From assembly GCA_017861355.1 (NCBI GenBank), contig JAGFXQ010000104.1:1-10430 (forward strand): DNA of 10,430 nt. The letters are read 5' to 3'. The position numbers and the translations under genes were made by a program. The notes beneath the pieces were generated by a model. The model did no database searches. It was given only the letters and a program-made list of their open reading frames with translations, and was not told where the DNA came from. This DNA comes from Bacillota bacterium. Its GTDB lineage: Bacteria; Bacillota; Clostridia; Lachnospirales; Lachnospiraceae. The first letter of the stretch is position 1; each line of letters opens with the position of its first letter. Shown here one piece after another: positions 1-5,880 of the stretch.

Positions 1-1
1 T

Positions 2-220
2 GCAGAAAAGGCAGCGGAGAGAGATGAAGAGGTTGACCAGCTCTATGAAACAGTCTTGAATGATATTATTAGTGTTATTACAGAGAAAAAGGAAGCTACA
101 AGGCAAGGTACAAAGCTTATGTTCCTGGGACGTTATCTTGAGAGAATCGCAGACCATTCCACAAATATATGTGAAAGAACGATATATATGATTACGGGTG
201 AGTTAAAAGAGATAAATTAG
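2..220 (+). CDS. phoU: PhoU, phosphate-specific transport accessory protein (3' end only)
   Basis: Only the last 72 residues are present; the gene enters from the left edge and the first complete codon is at base 2. PhoU is a cytoplasmic helical-bundle protein that links the Pst phosphate transporter to the PhoR/PhoB-type two-component system and represses the Pho response when phosphate is plentiful. The visible part is helical and charged and ends with the family signature RYLERIADHSTNICE (the common form is YLERIGDHATNIAE), whose acidic residues bind metal in known PhoU structures. The TAG stop is followed 47 bases later by a strong hairpin terminator, so phoU is probably the last gene of a pst-phoU operon lying to the left; that operon is inferred, not seen. 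Family assignment is secure from the C-terminal motif despite the truncation. Confidence 0.9.
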   Translation, partial: AEKAAERDEEVDQLYETVLNDIISVITEKKEATRQGTKLMFLGRYLERIADHSTNICERTIYMITGELKEIN

Positions 221-267
221 TGACAAGCCTTTGATTATTTATGGTTTTGAATGTTTTTGTCTAGCAT

Positions 268-303
268 AAAGGCATGTGATCCGTAAAAAGATCACATGCC
301 TTT
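268..303. terminator. Bidirectional intrinsic terminator between phoU and the small minus-strand ORF
   Basis: A perfect 14-bp inverted repeat (AAAGGCATGTGATC at 268-281 with its complement at 290-303) encloses an 8-base loop. It is followed by a T-rich stretch on the plus strand and preceded by an A-rich stretch, so it can act for phoU from the left and for the 348-503 ORF from the right. Confidence 0.85.
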
Positions 304-347
304 TGAGATTAATAATTTGAAATATCATGAATGTAACAGTAAGAAAT

Positions 348-503
348 CTATATTTCCTCATTATAATTTTTTTTGTGTTTTTCTCGTTTTTTCTTGTTCT
401 CAAAAACAGCGGCACGATGCTGAATACCACTGGAAGCTCTCGCCTTGCGTTCTTTTGGTGATTCCTTTGTTAATTTTAATAAACTTAATTTTTTGTTTTT
501 CAT
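348..503 (-). CDS. Small basic protein of unknown function (51 aa)
   Basis: I do not recognise a named family. The ORF encodes 51 residues rich in Lys and Arg, beginning MKNKKLSLLKLTKES and containing a central stretch PKERKARASSGIQHRAAVF followed by a Lys-rich tail. It has no membrane segment, signal peptide or cysteine. The start at 503 is chosen because AAGGAG (complement of 511-516) lies seven bases upstream, an ideal Shine-Dalgarno site. In-frame extension to a GTG at 548 is possible but needless. The gene ends 44 bases before a bidirectional terminator. The high positive charge would suit a nucleic-acid or ribosome-associated protein, but that is inference. Short length keeps confidence moderate. 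Confidence 0.5.
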   Translation of the reverse strand: MKNKKLSLLKLTKESPKERKARASSGIQHRAAVFENKKKREKHKKNYNEEI

Positions 504-687
504 TTCTTCTCTCCTTGAAATCATGATTAATACAAAGCATGGCGTCACCTTCCTTCCTATAATTTACTATCAATAAAGTACCATGAATAAAGAGGTATGT
601 CAAGAAAATCGCGGATCGATAAAAGCCCTATCCAATATCTATATAAGCTCATTTCACGGTTGCCTTGGATTTGTTCTCTGGAGGGGG
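504..687. other. Intergenic stretch without a recognisable gene
   Basis: Apart from the ribosome binding site of the small minus-strand ORF (511-516) and a second AAGGTGA-like site near 546-552 in front of an overlapping 46-codon minus ORF (400-540), I see no convincing gene or promoter here. It is probably partly decayed sequence from the esterase relic just downstream. Confidence 0.4.
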
Positions 688-771
688 GCTTTACGGATGG
701 CATCCCGTGGGCATAGAGCATTTGGAGGCTTTTCTATGGGATCTGTCACTACTTGGTATACCTATTGCAAA
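688..771 (+). pseudogene. Remnant of a feruloyl-esterase-type alpha/beta hydrolase (nucleophile elbow only)
   Basis: About 28 codons read ALRMASRGHRAF followed directly by GGFSMGSVTTWYTY. This closely resembles the nucleophile-elbow region of bacterial feruloyl/xylan esterases of the esterase-D type, where HRAFGGFSMG precedes a TTW segment and the Ser of G-F-S-M-G is the catalytic nucleophile. Sequence on either side in the same frame shows no esterase character: the N-terminal core, the acidic residue and the catalytic His are missing, and the open frame stops at 837. I saw no continuation in the neighbouring frames. It is therefore a relic, not a working gene. A functional relative of the same broad class is at the right end of the window (9354-10313, minus strand). 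The call rests on motif recognition, not alignment. Confidence 0.6.
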
Positions 772-818
772 ATACAAGGGCTAAACCATTGTGATTTTGC
801 GACAACCCCAATAAAAAT

Positions 819-1352
819 TTACCGGAATACTTCATAATAACCCTGTGGATATCCGCAGATGGGACATACTTCAGGTGCACATTCTCCACTAAGAATATTA
901 CCGCAGCCCAGACATAGCCATAATCTTTGTTGTGGCTTGCAGAACAACTGATTATTATGAATGTCATCAATGACTGTCTGAAGGGTGTTATTATGATTTA
1001 AGTTTATATTTGCAATACCGCTAAACAGAGAAGCAATATCAGCATATCCTTCGTCCGTTGCTATTTTTGAAAATTCTCTGTATTGATTACTATTCGATAA
1101 TTCTTCCGTACTTGCTTCAACTAAATTCTGTGATGTCTCGGGAGTGCCTTCAAATAATATACTGCGCAATCTTTCTGCTACGAATTGTTCATTTCTTGAT
1201 ATCGTCTCAAAAATAAAACTAATTTCTATAAGAATTTCCTGAGTAGCTTTTTTCATAAAAAGACCGTATTTAGCATTCGCTAACAAAGAATCCTCATACG
1301 CTGATAATATATTTTGGTATGTTCGACTTTGTTTGAAATCTGAATTCTCCAT
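819..1352 (-). CDS. Rubrerythrin-like protein with degenerate diiron site and intact rubredoxin domain
   Basis: The 177-residue product has the layout of rubrerythrin, a cytoplasmic peroxide-reducing enzyme of anaerobes: a ferritin-like four-helix domain (about 5-130) followed by a rubredoxin-like domain (about 140-177). The rubredoxin part is complete, with CLGC at 147-150 and CPIC at 163-166, and the typical ending PQGYYEVF. In the helical part a manual alignment keeps Glu20, Glu55, Glu83 and His120 at ligand positions, but the His of the first ExxH is Val58, the second Glu of the ExxE is Ser86, and the Glu of the last ExxH is Asn117. The diiron centre is thus probably lost or altered, so peroxidase activity is doubtful. 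ATG at 1352 has AGGTG eight bases upstream; a GTG at 1361 overlaps that site and is less likely. It lies downstream of the tRNA gene on the same strand. Confidence 0.8.
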   Translation of the reverse strand: MENSDFKQSRTYQNILSAYEDSLLANAKYGLFMKKATQEILIEISFIFETISRNEQFVAERLRSILFEGTPETSQNLVEASTEELSNSNQYREFSKIATDEGYADIASLFSGIANINLNHNNTLQTVIDDIHNNQLFCKPQQRLWLCLGCGNILSGECAPEVCPICGYPQGYYEVFR

Positions 1353-1425
1353 GATGAGCACACCTATTATGATTCATTAATTAAATATATGAATATCTGA
1401 GAACAATATAACATGAATAAAAAAA

Positions 1426-1498
1426 TGGAGACAGCTGGACTTGAACCAGTGACCCCTTGCTTGTCGAGCAAGTGCTCTCCCGACTGAGCTATGCCTCC
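1426..1498 (-). tRNA. tRNA-Val (GAC anticodon), with atypical C33
   Basis: Read on the minus strand, the 73 bases fold as a cloverleaf: acceptor GGAGGCA with TGTCTCC (one G-U), D arm GCTC/GAGC with G18G19, anticodon stem CTTGC/GCAAG around the loop TCGACAA, five-base variable loop GGGTC, T arm with loop TTCAAGT. The anticodon by position is GAC, and the discriminator A73 fits valine. Oddities: position 33 is C instead of the nearly universal U, the T stem begins with an A-C mismatch (49-65), and no CCA is encoded, as the sequence goes straight into a T run (1419-1425) that may serve as terminator. A near-ideal promoter lies just upstream, which argues for a transcribed gene, although the oddities leave open a decaying copy. 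Confidence 0.85.
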
Positions 1499-1508
1499 AT
1501 AATTCGAA

Positions 1509-1537
1509 ATTATATCATGAGAATATAGTTACCACAA
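1509..1537 (-). promoter_or_regulatory. Sigma-A type promoter of the tRNA gene
   Basis: On the minus strand TTGTGG (complement of 1532-1537) is followed after exactly 17 bases by a perfect TATAAT (complement of 1509-1514). The tRNA 5' end lies 10 bases beyond the -10 box, the usual distance for a stable RNA gene. The rubrerythrin-like gene 74 bases after the tRNA could receive read-through. Confidence 0.75.
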
Positions 1538-1639
1538 GAATAATATAAAAAATATTAAGAATCAAAAAGAAATCCCTTTACAGAGGTTTTCCTTTTTTGT
1601 TGCTGCGTGAAGGACGCTAATCTATATAATGCTGTGACT

Positions 1640-1668
1640 TTGATCCTTGTCTCATTATAGATTATAGA
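1640..1668 (+). promoter_or_regulatory. Candidate promoter for the Nudix gene
   Basis: TTGATC (1640-1645) and TATAGA (1663-1668) are separated by 17 bases, with four of six consensus matches each. An alternative -10, TATAAT at 1625-1630, has only a poor -35 (TTGCTG, 19-base spacing). The region is AT-rich, so chance matches are likely. Confidence 0.3.
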
Positions 1669-1715
1669 TGAAGAAAGAAGTGCTTATTTTTGATTAATAT
1701 GCTAGAATATGGTTA

Positions 1716-2360
1716 ATGCATGGATCAATTGAGAAAGGAGGGTTTCTTCTGAAGAAGGATGCATTCATAAACAGACAACCCGGGATTATTGGTGCAGACA
1801 GATGTAGGCAGTATTCTGTACTTATACCATTGCTGCGAGAGGGTGAAACTACTTCTATGCTCTTTGAAAAGAGATCTAAGAATTTGCGAAGACAGCCTGG
1901 AGAGATCTGCTTTCCGGGAGGGAAGCAGGAACCGGATGAGACTCAGTTGGAGTGTGCAATCCGTGAAGCGGCCGAAGAATTAGCAATACAAAGGGAGCAG
2001 ATTAGTATAATTGGTACAGGGGATATCTATATCTCACCTTTTAATATGATAATTCATCCTTTTATAGGTGATATTACCGATTACCACGATACCTTCAGCA
2101 CAGATGAAGTGGAAGAGATTATTAAAGTCCCACTGGAGTTCTTTCGTAATTGTTCGCCAGAGGTATTCGTAGGGAAGTTAATCAATGAGCCTGCTGAGAA
2201 TTTTCCATATGAATGGATTCCGGGAGGAATCGAATATCCCTGGACGAAGGGTACTCATGAAGTGCTTTTCTACCGATATCATAGCTGGACGATCTGGGGT
2301 ATGACGGCGCATATCGTCCAATCCGCAATTAAGCTGATTGACGAATATATGGTTGGTTAG
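1716..2360 (+). CDS. Nudix hydrolase, NudL-type coenzyme A pyrophosphatase
   Basis: Predicted to hydrolyse CoA (or oxidised CoA and acyl-CoA) to 3',5'-ADP and 4'-phosphopantetheine in the cytoplasm, needing a divalent metal. The 214-residue frame carries the CoA-pyrophosphatase signature: a segment at 49-69 containing EKRSKNLRRQPGE and ending FPGG, which overlaps the Nudix box. The box starts at Gly69, has Glu75 and the metal-binding core REAAEE at 83-88; the Gly that usually closes the box is Ala90. Length fits the family. ATG 1716 lacks a ribosome binding site, and CTG 1749 has a very good one, so the true product may be 203 residues. The MFS gene starts 83 bases downstream on the same strand and could be cotranscribed. 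Family call is firm; the exact substrate is inferred. Confidence 0.88.
   Translation: MHGSIEKGGFLLKKDAFINRQPGIIGADRCRQYSVLIPLLREGETTSMLFEKRSKNLRRQPGEICFPGGKQEPDETQLECAIREAAEELAIQREQISIIGTGDIYISPFNMIIHPFIGDITDYHDTFSTDEVEEIIKVPLEFFRNCSPEVFVGKLINEPAENFPYEWIPGGIEYPWTKGTHEVLFYRYHSWTIWGMTAHIVQSAIKLIDEYMVG
1734..1742 (+). promoter_or_regulatory. Strong Shine-Dalgarno pointing to a CTG start at 1749
   Basis: AAAGGAGGG lies inside the 5' end of the Nudix frame if ATG 1716 is used. It sits six bases before an in-frame CTG at 1749, while no comparable site precedes ATG 1716. Initiation at CTG, giving a protein 11 residues shorter, is therefore plausible. Confidence 0.45.
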
Positions 2361-2443
2361 TATGAATCAATAAGAATTCAAATTTACGAAAAAATAGAAA
2401 TGATTTACAGCATGGAATACATCATGAAAGGAACAATAGGAAA

Positions 2444-3709
2444 ATGAAAAGTATAATTTTGAAGCATCCATTACTAAGAACCCTGTTCGAACTGCGAGGT
2501 AATCCTCGTGCCTGTGTTTATACGGAACCCATGTGGGGACTTTCCATGAACCTGTGCCTGCCGTATGCAACTGTGTATATGCTTACTTTTGGTATGAGTG
2601 ATGTACAGGTAGGTATTGTAACTTCAATCTATATGTTCTCACAGATGATCTTTGCCTTTCTGTCCGGTGCTATTGTTGATAAGTTTGGGCGTAGGAAGAG
2701 CACAATGATTTTTGATTTTATTGCTTGGAGTCTTCCTTGTCTGATTTGGGCATCCAGTCAGGGCTTCTGGTTCTTCGTTGTGGCAGCATTACTTAACGGA
2801 ACGATGAAGATCACCACTGTGTCATGGGATTGTCTGTTGGTAGAGGATGCTCCAAAGGATAAGATAACTCATATTTATTCCTGGGTCATGATTGCCGGTA
2901 ATCTATCCGCACTCTTTGCTCCGATCTCCTCCATTCTGGTGTCACAGCTGACGTTGGTTCCGGCGATACGAATACTCTACATCAATGCTTTTATCATCAT
3001 GACAGCAAAGTTATTGATCCTATATAAATTCTCGACAGAAACAGCAGTTGGTAAGATCCGTCGTGAGACAACCCGTAATATGTCCTGGGGTGAGATGTTA
3101 TCCGGGTACAAAGGGGCTCTGCACAAGATAATAAATTCCAAGGGAACCATATTCGCGATCGTGATCAGTATCCTGGTTGAGATTGTAGCGATGCTTGGAA
3201 TGACCTTCTGGCAGATCATAGCCTCCCGCCGTATCGGTGTTCCCGATACACTGCTACCGATCTTTCCGATGGCACGAAGTATCCTTTCCATTATTCTATT
3301 CTTTACCGTGATTGGGCACATCAAACAAACGAAGTTGAAGTGGCCGCTATTTGGAGGTTTCCTTAGTTCCATCATCAGCTGTATCCTGCTGATTACGATC
3401 ACAGATACCGGTACATGGGGATATGTCATCTTATCGGCATCCCTGGTATTTGAAGCATTAGGTGTAGCAGTCTTAAGTACGCTCCGCGAATCTCTGGTCG
3501 CTATTCATGTTGATCATACGGAGCGCTCCGGTATTATGGCTCTGCTTCAGACGACAGTAATGCTGGTGAGCGTGCCTTTTGGATACATAGGTGGACTTCT
3601 GAGTGATATCTCCAGAATATTACCCTTTGTTCTGAGCATTGGGTTATTACTGCTGGGAATGCTGGCAACCTTCTTGTTTTATCAAGCTTCATCAGGAAAA
3701 TCTAATTAG
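2444..3709 (+). CDS. Major facilitator superfamily transporter
   Basis: The 421-residue protein is strongly hydrophobic with about 12 predicted membrane helices in two halves separated by a charged cytoplasmic loop (about 195-232). MFS motif A, GAIVDKFGRRKS, is at 75-86 between helices 2 and 3, as expected. A weaker equivalent follows helix 8 (GHIKQTKLKW, 291-300). There is no signal peptide. The substrate cannot be read from the sequence; the fold is shared by drug, sugar and metabolite carriers, and an efflux role is only a possibility. AAAGGA at 2427-2432 and a closer AGGA lie before the ATG. The gene stands between the Nudix hydrolase and the aldo/keto reductase, all on the plus strand with gaps of about 80 bases and one strong terminator at the end, so the three may form one transcription unit. 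Confidence 0.88.
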   Translation: MKSIILKHPLLRTLFELRGNPRACVYTEPMWGLSMNLCLPYATVYMLTFGMSDVQVGIVTSIYMFSQMIFAFLSGAIVDKFGRRKSTMIFDFIAWSLPCLIWASSQGFWFFVVAALLNGTMKITTVSWDCLLVEDAPKDKITHIYSWVMIAGNLSALFAPISSILVSQLTLVPAIRILYINAFIIMTAKLLILYKFSTETAVGKIRRETTRNMSWGEMLSGYKGALHKIINSKGTIFAIVISILVEIVAMLGMTFWQIIASRRIGVPDTLLPIFPMARSILSIILFFTVIGHIKQTKLKWPLFGGFLSSIISCILLITITDTGTWGYVILSASLVFEALGVAVLSTLRESLVAIHVDHTERSGIMALLQTTVMLVSVPFGYIGGLLSDISRILPFVLSIGLLLLGMLATFLFYQASSGKSN

Positions 3710-3786
3710 GTTTTATATAAATAAACCGCGAAAGTAATAATATATGAGAATGACAATATATTTTGTACGAAAATGGAGGTAATCTT

Positions 3787-4767
3787 ATGGAGTATATAAA
3801 GTTTGGCAATACAGGTATGGAAGTATCAAGATTGTGTGTTGGGGCCATGGGCTTCGGTGATGTATCAACAGGTTTCCACCAATGGGTGATTGATGAAGAA
3901 AACTCGCGTAACATGGTAAAGCTGGCATTGGAACAGGGCATTAATTTCTTCGATACTGCGAATGTTTATTCCAAGGGTACCAGTGAGATGTATTTGGGTA
4001 AGGCCTTAAAGGATTTTGCAAATCGAGATGAGATCGTGCTTGCGACTAAGGTCTGGGGAAAGATGCACGAAGGACCAAACGGAAGCGGTTTATCTAGAAA
4101 GGCAATCTTAAGTGAAATTGATAAGAGCCTTCAGAGACTGGGTACTGATTATGTAGACCTTTATATTGCCCACCGATGGGATTATAATACACCCATTGAA
4201 GAGACGATGGAGGCATTGAACGACGTTGTAAGAATGGGTAAAGCAAGATATATCGGAGCTTCCGCTATGTATGCATGGCAGTTTCAGAAAGCTCTTTACA
4301 CTGCGGAGAAGCATGGATGGACCAGGCATGTATCGATGCAGAACCATATGAACCTGATTTATCGAGAAGAAGAGAGGGAAATGCTACCTCTTTGCAGATC
4401 GGAGAAGATAGCGATCACACCTTACAGTCCTCTGGCCGGAGGCAAATTGACCAGAGACATATCGGAGACATCCATGCGTGGTGATACGGATATCGTAATG
4501 CAAAGGAAGTATGGTCCCTCGGAAGCACAGGATACTACCATTATTCAAAGGGTAGCGGAGCTTGCAGAGAAATATAATGCAAACCGAGCACAGATCGCAC
4601 TGGCCTGGTTACTACAGAAGGATGGAGTTACTGCTCCGATTGTTGGTATCACGAAGGAAACACATATTACAGATGCAGTAAAAGCACTAGATATAAAGTT
4701 ATCCCCTGAGGATGTGAATTATCTGGAAGAGACTTACGTACCACATAAGGTGGTCGGAGCACAGTAA
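3787..4767 (+). CDS. Aldo/keto reductase
   Basis: A 326-residue NAD(P)H-dependent oxidoreductase of the aldo/keto reductase superfamily (TIM barrel), which reduces aldehydes or ketones to alcohols. The catalytic tetrad is complete: Asp56 and Tyr61 (FFDTANVYSKG), Lys88 (LATKVWG) and His129 (DLYIAHRWD). The N terminus KFGNTGMEVSRLCVGAMGFG is typical, and the C-terminal part with TPYSPLAGG and PIVGI matches the cofactor-binding region. ATG 3787 is chosen because TGGAGGT lies just before it; an in-frame TTG at 3763 would place that site inside the gene. The physiological substrate is unknown. The gene ends 22 bases before a strong terminator and is the last of the nudix-MFS-AKR group. Confidence 0.93.
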   Translation: MEYIKFGNTGMEVSRLCVGAMGFGDVSTGFHQWVIDEENSRNMVKLALEQGINFFDTANVYSKGTSEMYLGKALKDFANRDEIVLATKVWGKMHEGPNGSGLSRKAILSEIDKSLQRLGTDYVDLYIAHRWDYNTPIEETMEALNDVVRMGKARYIGASAMYAWQFQKALYTAEKHGWTRHVSMQNHMNLIYREEEREMLPLCRSEKIAITPYSPLAGGKLTRDISETSMRGDTDIVMQRKYGPSEAQDTTIIQRVAELAEKYNANRAQIALAWLLQKDGVTAPIVGITKETHITDAVKALDIKLSPEDVNYLEETYVPHKVVGAQ

Positions 4768-4789
4768 AACAATGTCATGAATACAATAG

Positions 4790-4835
4790 AAAGCGTTTAA
4801 AGTCTTGCGGCAACAAGATTTTAAACGCTTTTTTT
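4790..4835 (+). terminator. Strong intrinsic terminator after the aldo/keto reductase gene
   Basis: An 18-bp stem with a single G-U pair (4790-4807 with 4814-4831) and a 6-base loop CGGCAA runs into a T tract ending at 4835. It separates the upstream genes from the peptide/prenyltransferase/protease operon. Confidence 0.93.
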
Positions 4836-4837
4836 GC

Positions 4838-4867
4838 TTGTACGCCCGGCAGGCGCACTCTTATAAT
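4838..4867 (+). promoter_or_regulatory. Possible sigma-A promoter
   Basis: TTGTAC (4838-4843) and a perfect TATAAT (4862-4867) are 18 bases apart. The -35 matches the consensus at only three positions and starts immediately after the terminator T tract. It could add vegetative transcription to the operon that starts at 4974, or be chance. Confidence 0.25.
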
Positions 4868-4875
4868 CATCTAGT

Positions 4876-4905
4876 GTATTTCGTGATTGTAATTAGATCA
4901 TACTA
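4876..4905 (+). promoter_or_regulatory. Candidate forespore sigma-G promoter
   Basis: GTATT (4876-4880) and CATACTA (4899-4905) are separated by 18 bases. The Bacillus sigma-G consensus is GHATR, 17-18 bases, CATWMTA: the -10 element matches completely and the -35 at four of five positions. Transcription would start near 4912, giving a leader of about 60 bases before the first gene of the operon. Forespore expression fits the Csp-type proteins downstream. The match is by eye, and such short AT-rich elements can occur by chance. Confidence 0.5.
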
Positions 4906-4973
4906 TATTTTTACAGCATTTTTTTCGGAGTTTAGAAGATAATAAACTTAAACATCGAAAGGAGGCTGAACAA

Positions 4974-5123
4974 ATGCCAAAGAAACGCAGTACACGTAAT
5001 TCAAATAATACGAGTATTAATACTGATAATAGTGTAAGCAATAATACCGCTAGTAATGCAGCAGTTGAAAATGAGGGTAAGGGTAAGAAACAGAAAGAAA
5101 ACCCATACTATTCATGGTGGTAA
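4974..5123 (+). CDS. Small Asn/Ser/Lys-rich peptide with aromatic C terminus (49 aa)
   Basis: Not recognised. The ORF begins MPKKRSTRNSNNTS, runs through a low-complexity Asn/Ser/Thr/Ala stretch (about 9-31), becomes Lys-rich (GKGKKQKE, 35-42) and ends NPYYSWW. It has no cysteine, signal peptide or membrane segment. It is probably a real gene: AAAGGAGG (4958-4965) sits eight bases before the ATG, and its stop is 21 bases before the start of the cis-prenyltransferase gene, which has its own AAGGA. It would be the first gene of an operon with a candidate sigma-G promoter. Possibilities are a small spore protein of the forespore or a precursor peptide modified at its aromatic tail; neither is shown. 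Its composition makes distant homology hard to judge. Confidence 0.6.
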   Translation: MPKKRSTRNSNNTSINTDNSVSNNTASNAAVENEGKGKKQKENPYYSWW

Positions 5124-5144
5124 ATATCAGTTAAGGAAGATAAT

Positions 5145-5777
5145 ATGGAAGAATTTAAAAGAGTTCCCAAGCATATCGGTATTATCCCGGACGGTAATCG
5201 TAGATGGGCAGTCAATCATAATCTTGATAAAAAAGATGGGTATAGTCATGGCATCAATCCGGGCTTTGAGTTATATGAGATGATGCTTGCATATGGAATC
5301 AAAGAAGCAACTTTCTATGGCTTTACGAAAGATAATAATAAGAGGGAAAAAGGACAACGAGATGCATTTACAAAGGCCTGTGTGGATGCAGTTGCTCTAT
5401 TAAGTGGCAAGGATGCCAATCTTCTGGTGATTGGCAATACAGAATCTCCTGCCTTTCCCGAGGAGCTGCTGCCATATGCGAATAAGAGAGTTAACTTTGG
5501 CAAAGGGTTGATAAATCTTAATTTTCTTGTGAACTATGACTGGGAGTGGGATTTAAAAAGACTTATGGAGGATCGGCAGCTCGAATCCCATGATATACCA
5601 AGGGTAAATCTGATCATAAGGTGGGGAGGATGCAGACGCCTTAGCGGTTTCTTACCGGCACAGTCGGTTTATGCTGATTTCTATATTATTGATGATTATT
5701 GGCCGGATTTTAGCAAATCACACTTTGTGGATGCCCTACGTTGGTATCAGAATTGTGATGTGACTTTAGGAGGCTGA
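5145..5777 (+). CDS. Divergent cis-prenyltransferase (undecaprenyl diphosphate synthase family)
   Basis: The family condenses isopentenyl diphosphate onto an allylic diphosphate with cis geometry, usually making the C55 carrier lipid for peptidoglycan. Recognisable parts are HIGIIPDGNRRWA at 10-22 with the catalytic Asp16, TFYGFTKDN at 56-64, and a C-terminal segment (155-189) around GGCRRLSGFL and YWPDF, keeping Arg159, Arg165 and Ser167. It is short (210 residues; E. coli UppS has 253) and departs from the family: the GHxxG motif reads GINPG, the usual Thr and Glu of RTGGE are Trp160 and Cys163, the Glu of AELYF is Asp178, and the NYGGR segment reads NYDWEW. It is unlikely to be the housekeeping UppS; product length and acceptor are unknown, and loss of activity is possible. 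Start chosen from AAGGA eight bases before the ATG. It follows the 49-aa peptide gene by 21 bases. Confidence 0.75.
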   Translation: MEEFKRVPKHIGIIPDGNRRWAVNHNLDKKDGYSHGINPGFELYEMMLAYGIKEATFYGFTKDNNKREKGQRDAFTKACVDAVALLSGKDANLLVIGNTESPAFPEELLPYANKRVNFGKGLINLNFLVNYDWEWDLKRLMEDRQLESHDIPRVNLIIRWGGCRRLSGFLPAQSVYADFYIIDDYWPDFSKSHFVDALRWYQNCDVTLGG

Positions 5778-5880
5778 TCTAAAATTATTGAAATAATTAT
5801 CTCTTAAAATACAAGAAGTGGTTCATTCTATTATTGGTCATTAATATAATAGATCGAGATGATAATGAGAGTGATTAGAT

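Noticed and set aside
400..540. Minus-strand ORF of 46 codons (MLCINHDF...) with an AAGGTGA-like site.
   Set aside because: It overlaps the better-supported 348-503 ORF in another frame, and its composition shows no protein-like pattern. Kept only as a possible leader.
1359..1361. GTG start adding three residues to the rubrerythrin-like protein.
   Set aside because: The GTG is part of the AGGTG ribosome site that serves ATG 1352.
1353..1378. CATAATA upstream of the rubrerythrin-like gene, a perfect sigma-G -10 match.
   Set aside because: No GHATR lies 17-18 bases upstream, and transcription from it would begin inside or past the ribosome binding site.
2977..3429. 150-codon minus-strand ORF inside the MFS gene.
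   Set aside because: It is antisense to a clear 12-helix transporter and has no ribosome site or recognisable domain.
3763..3786. TTG start extending the aldo/keto reductase by eight residues.
   Set aside because: It would put the strong GGAGG site inside the coding region; ATG 3787 is correctly spaced and matches the family N terminus.
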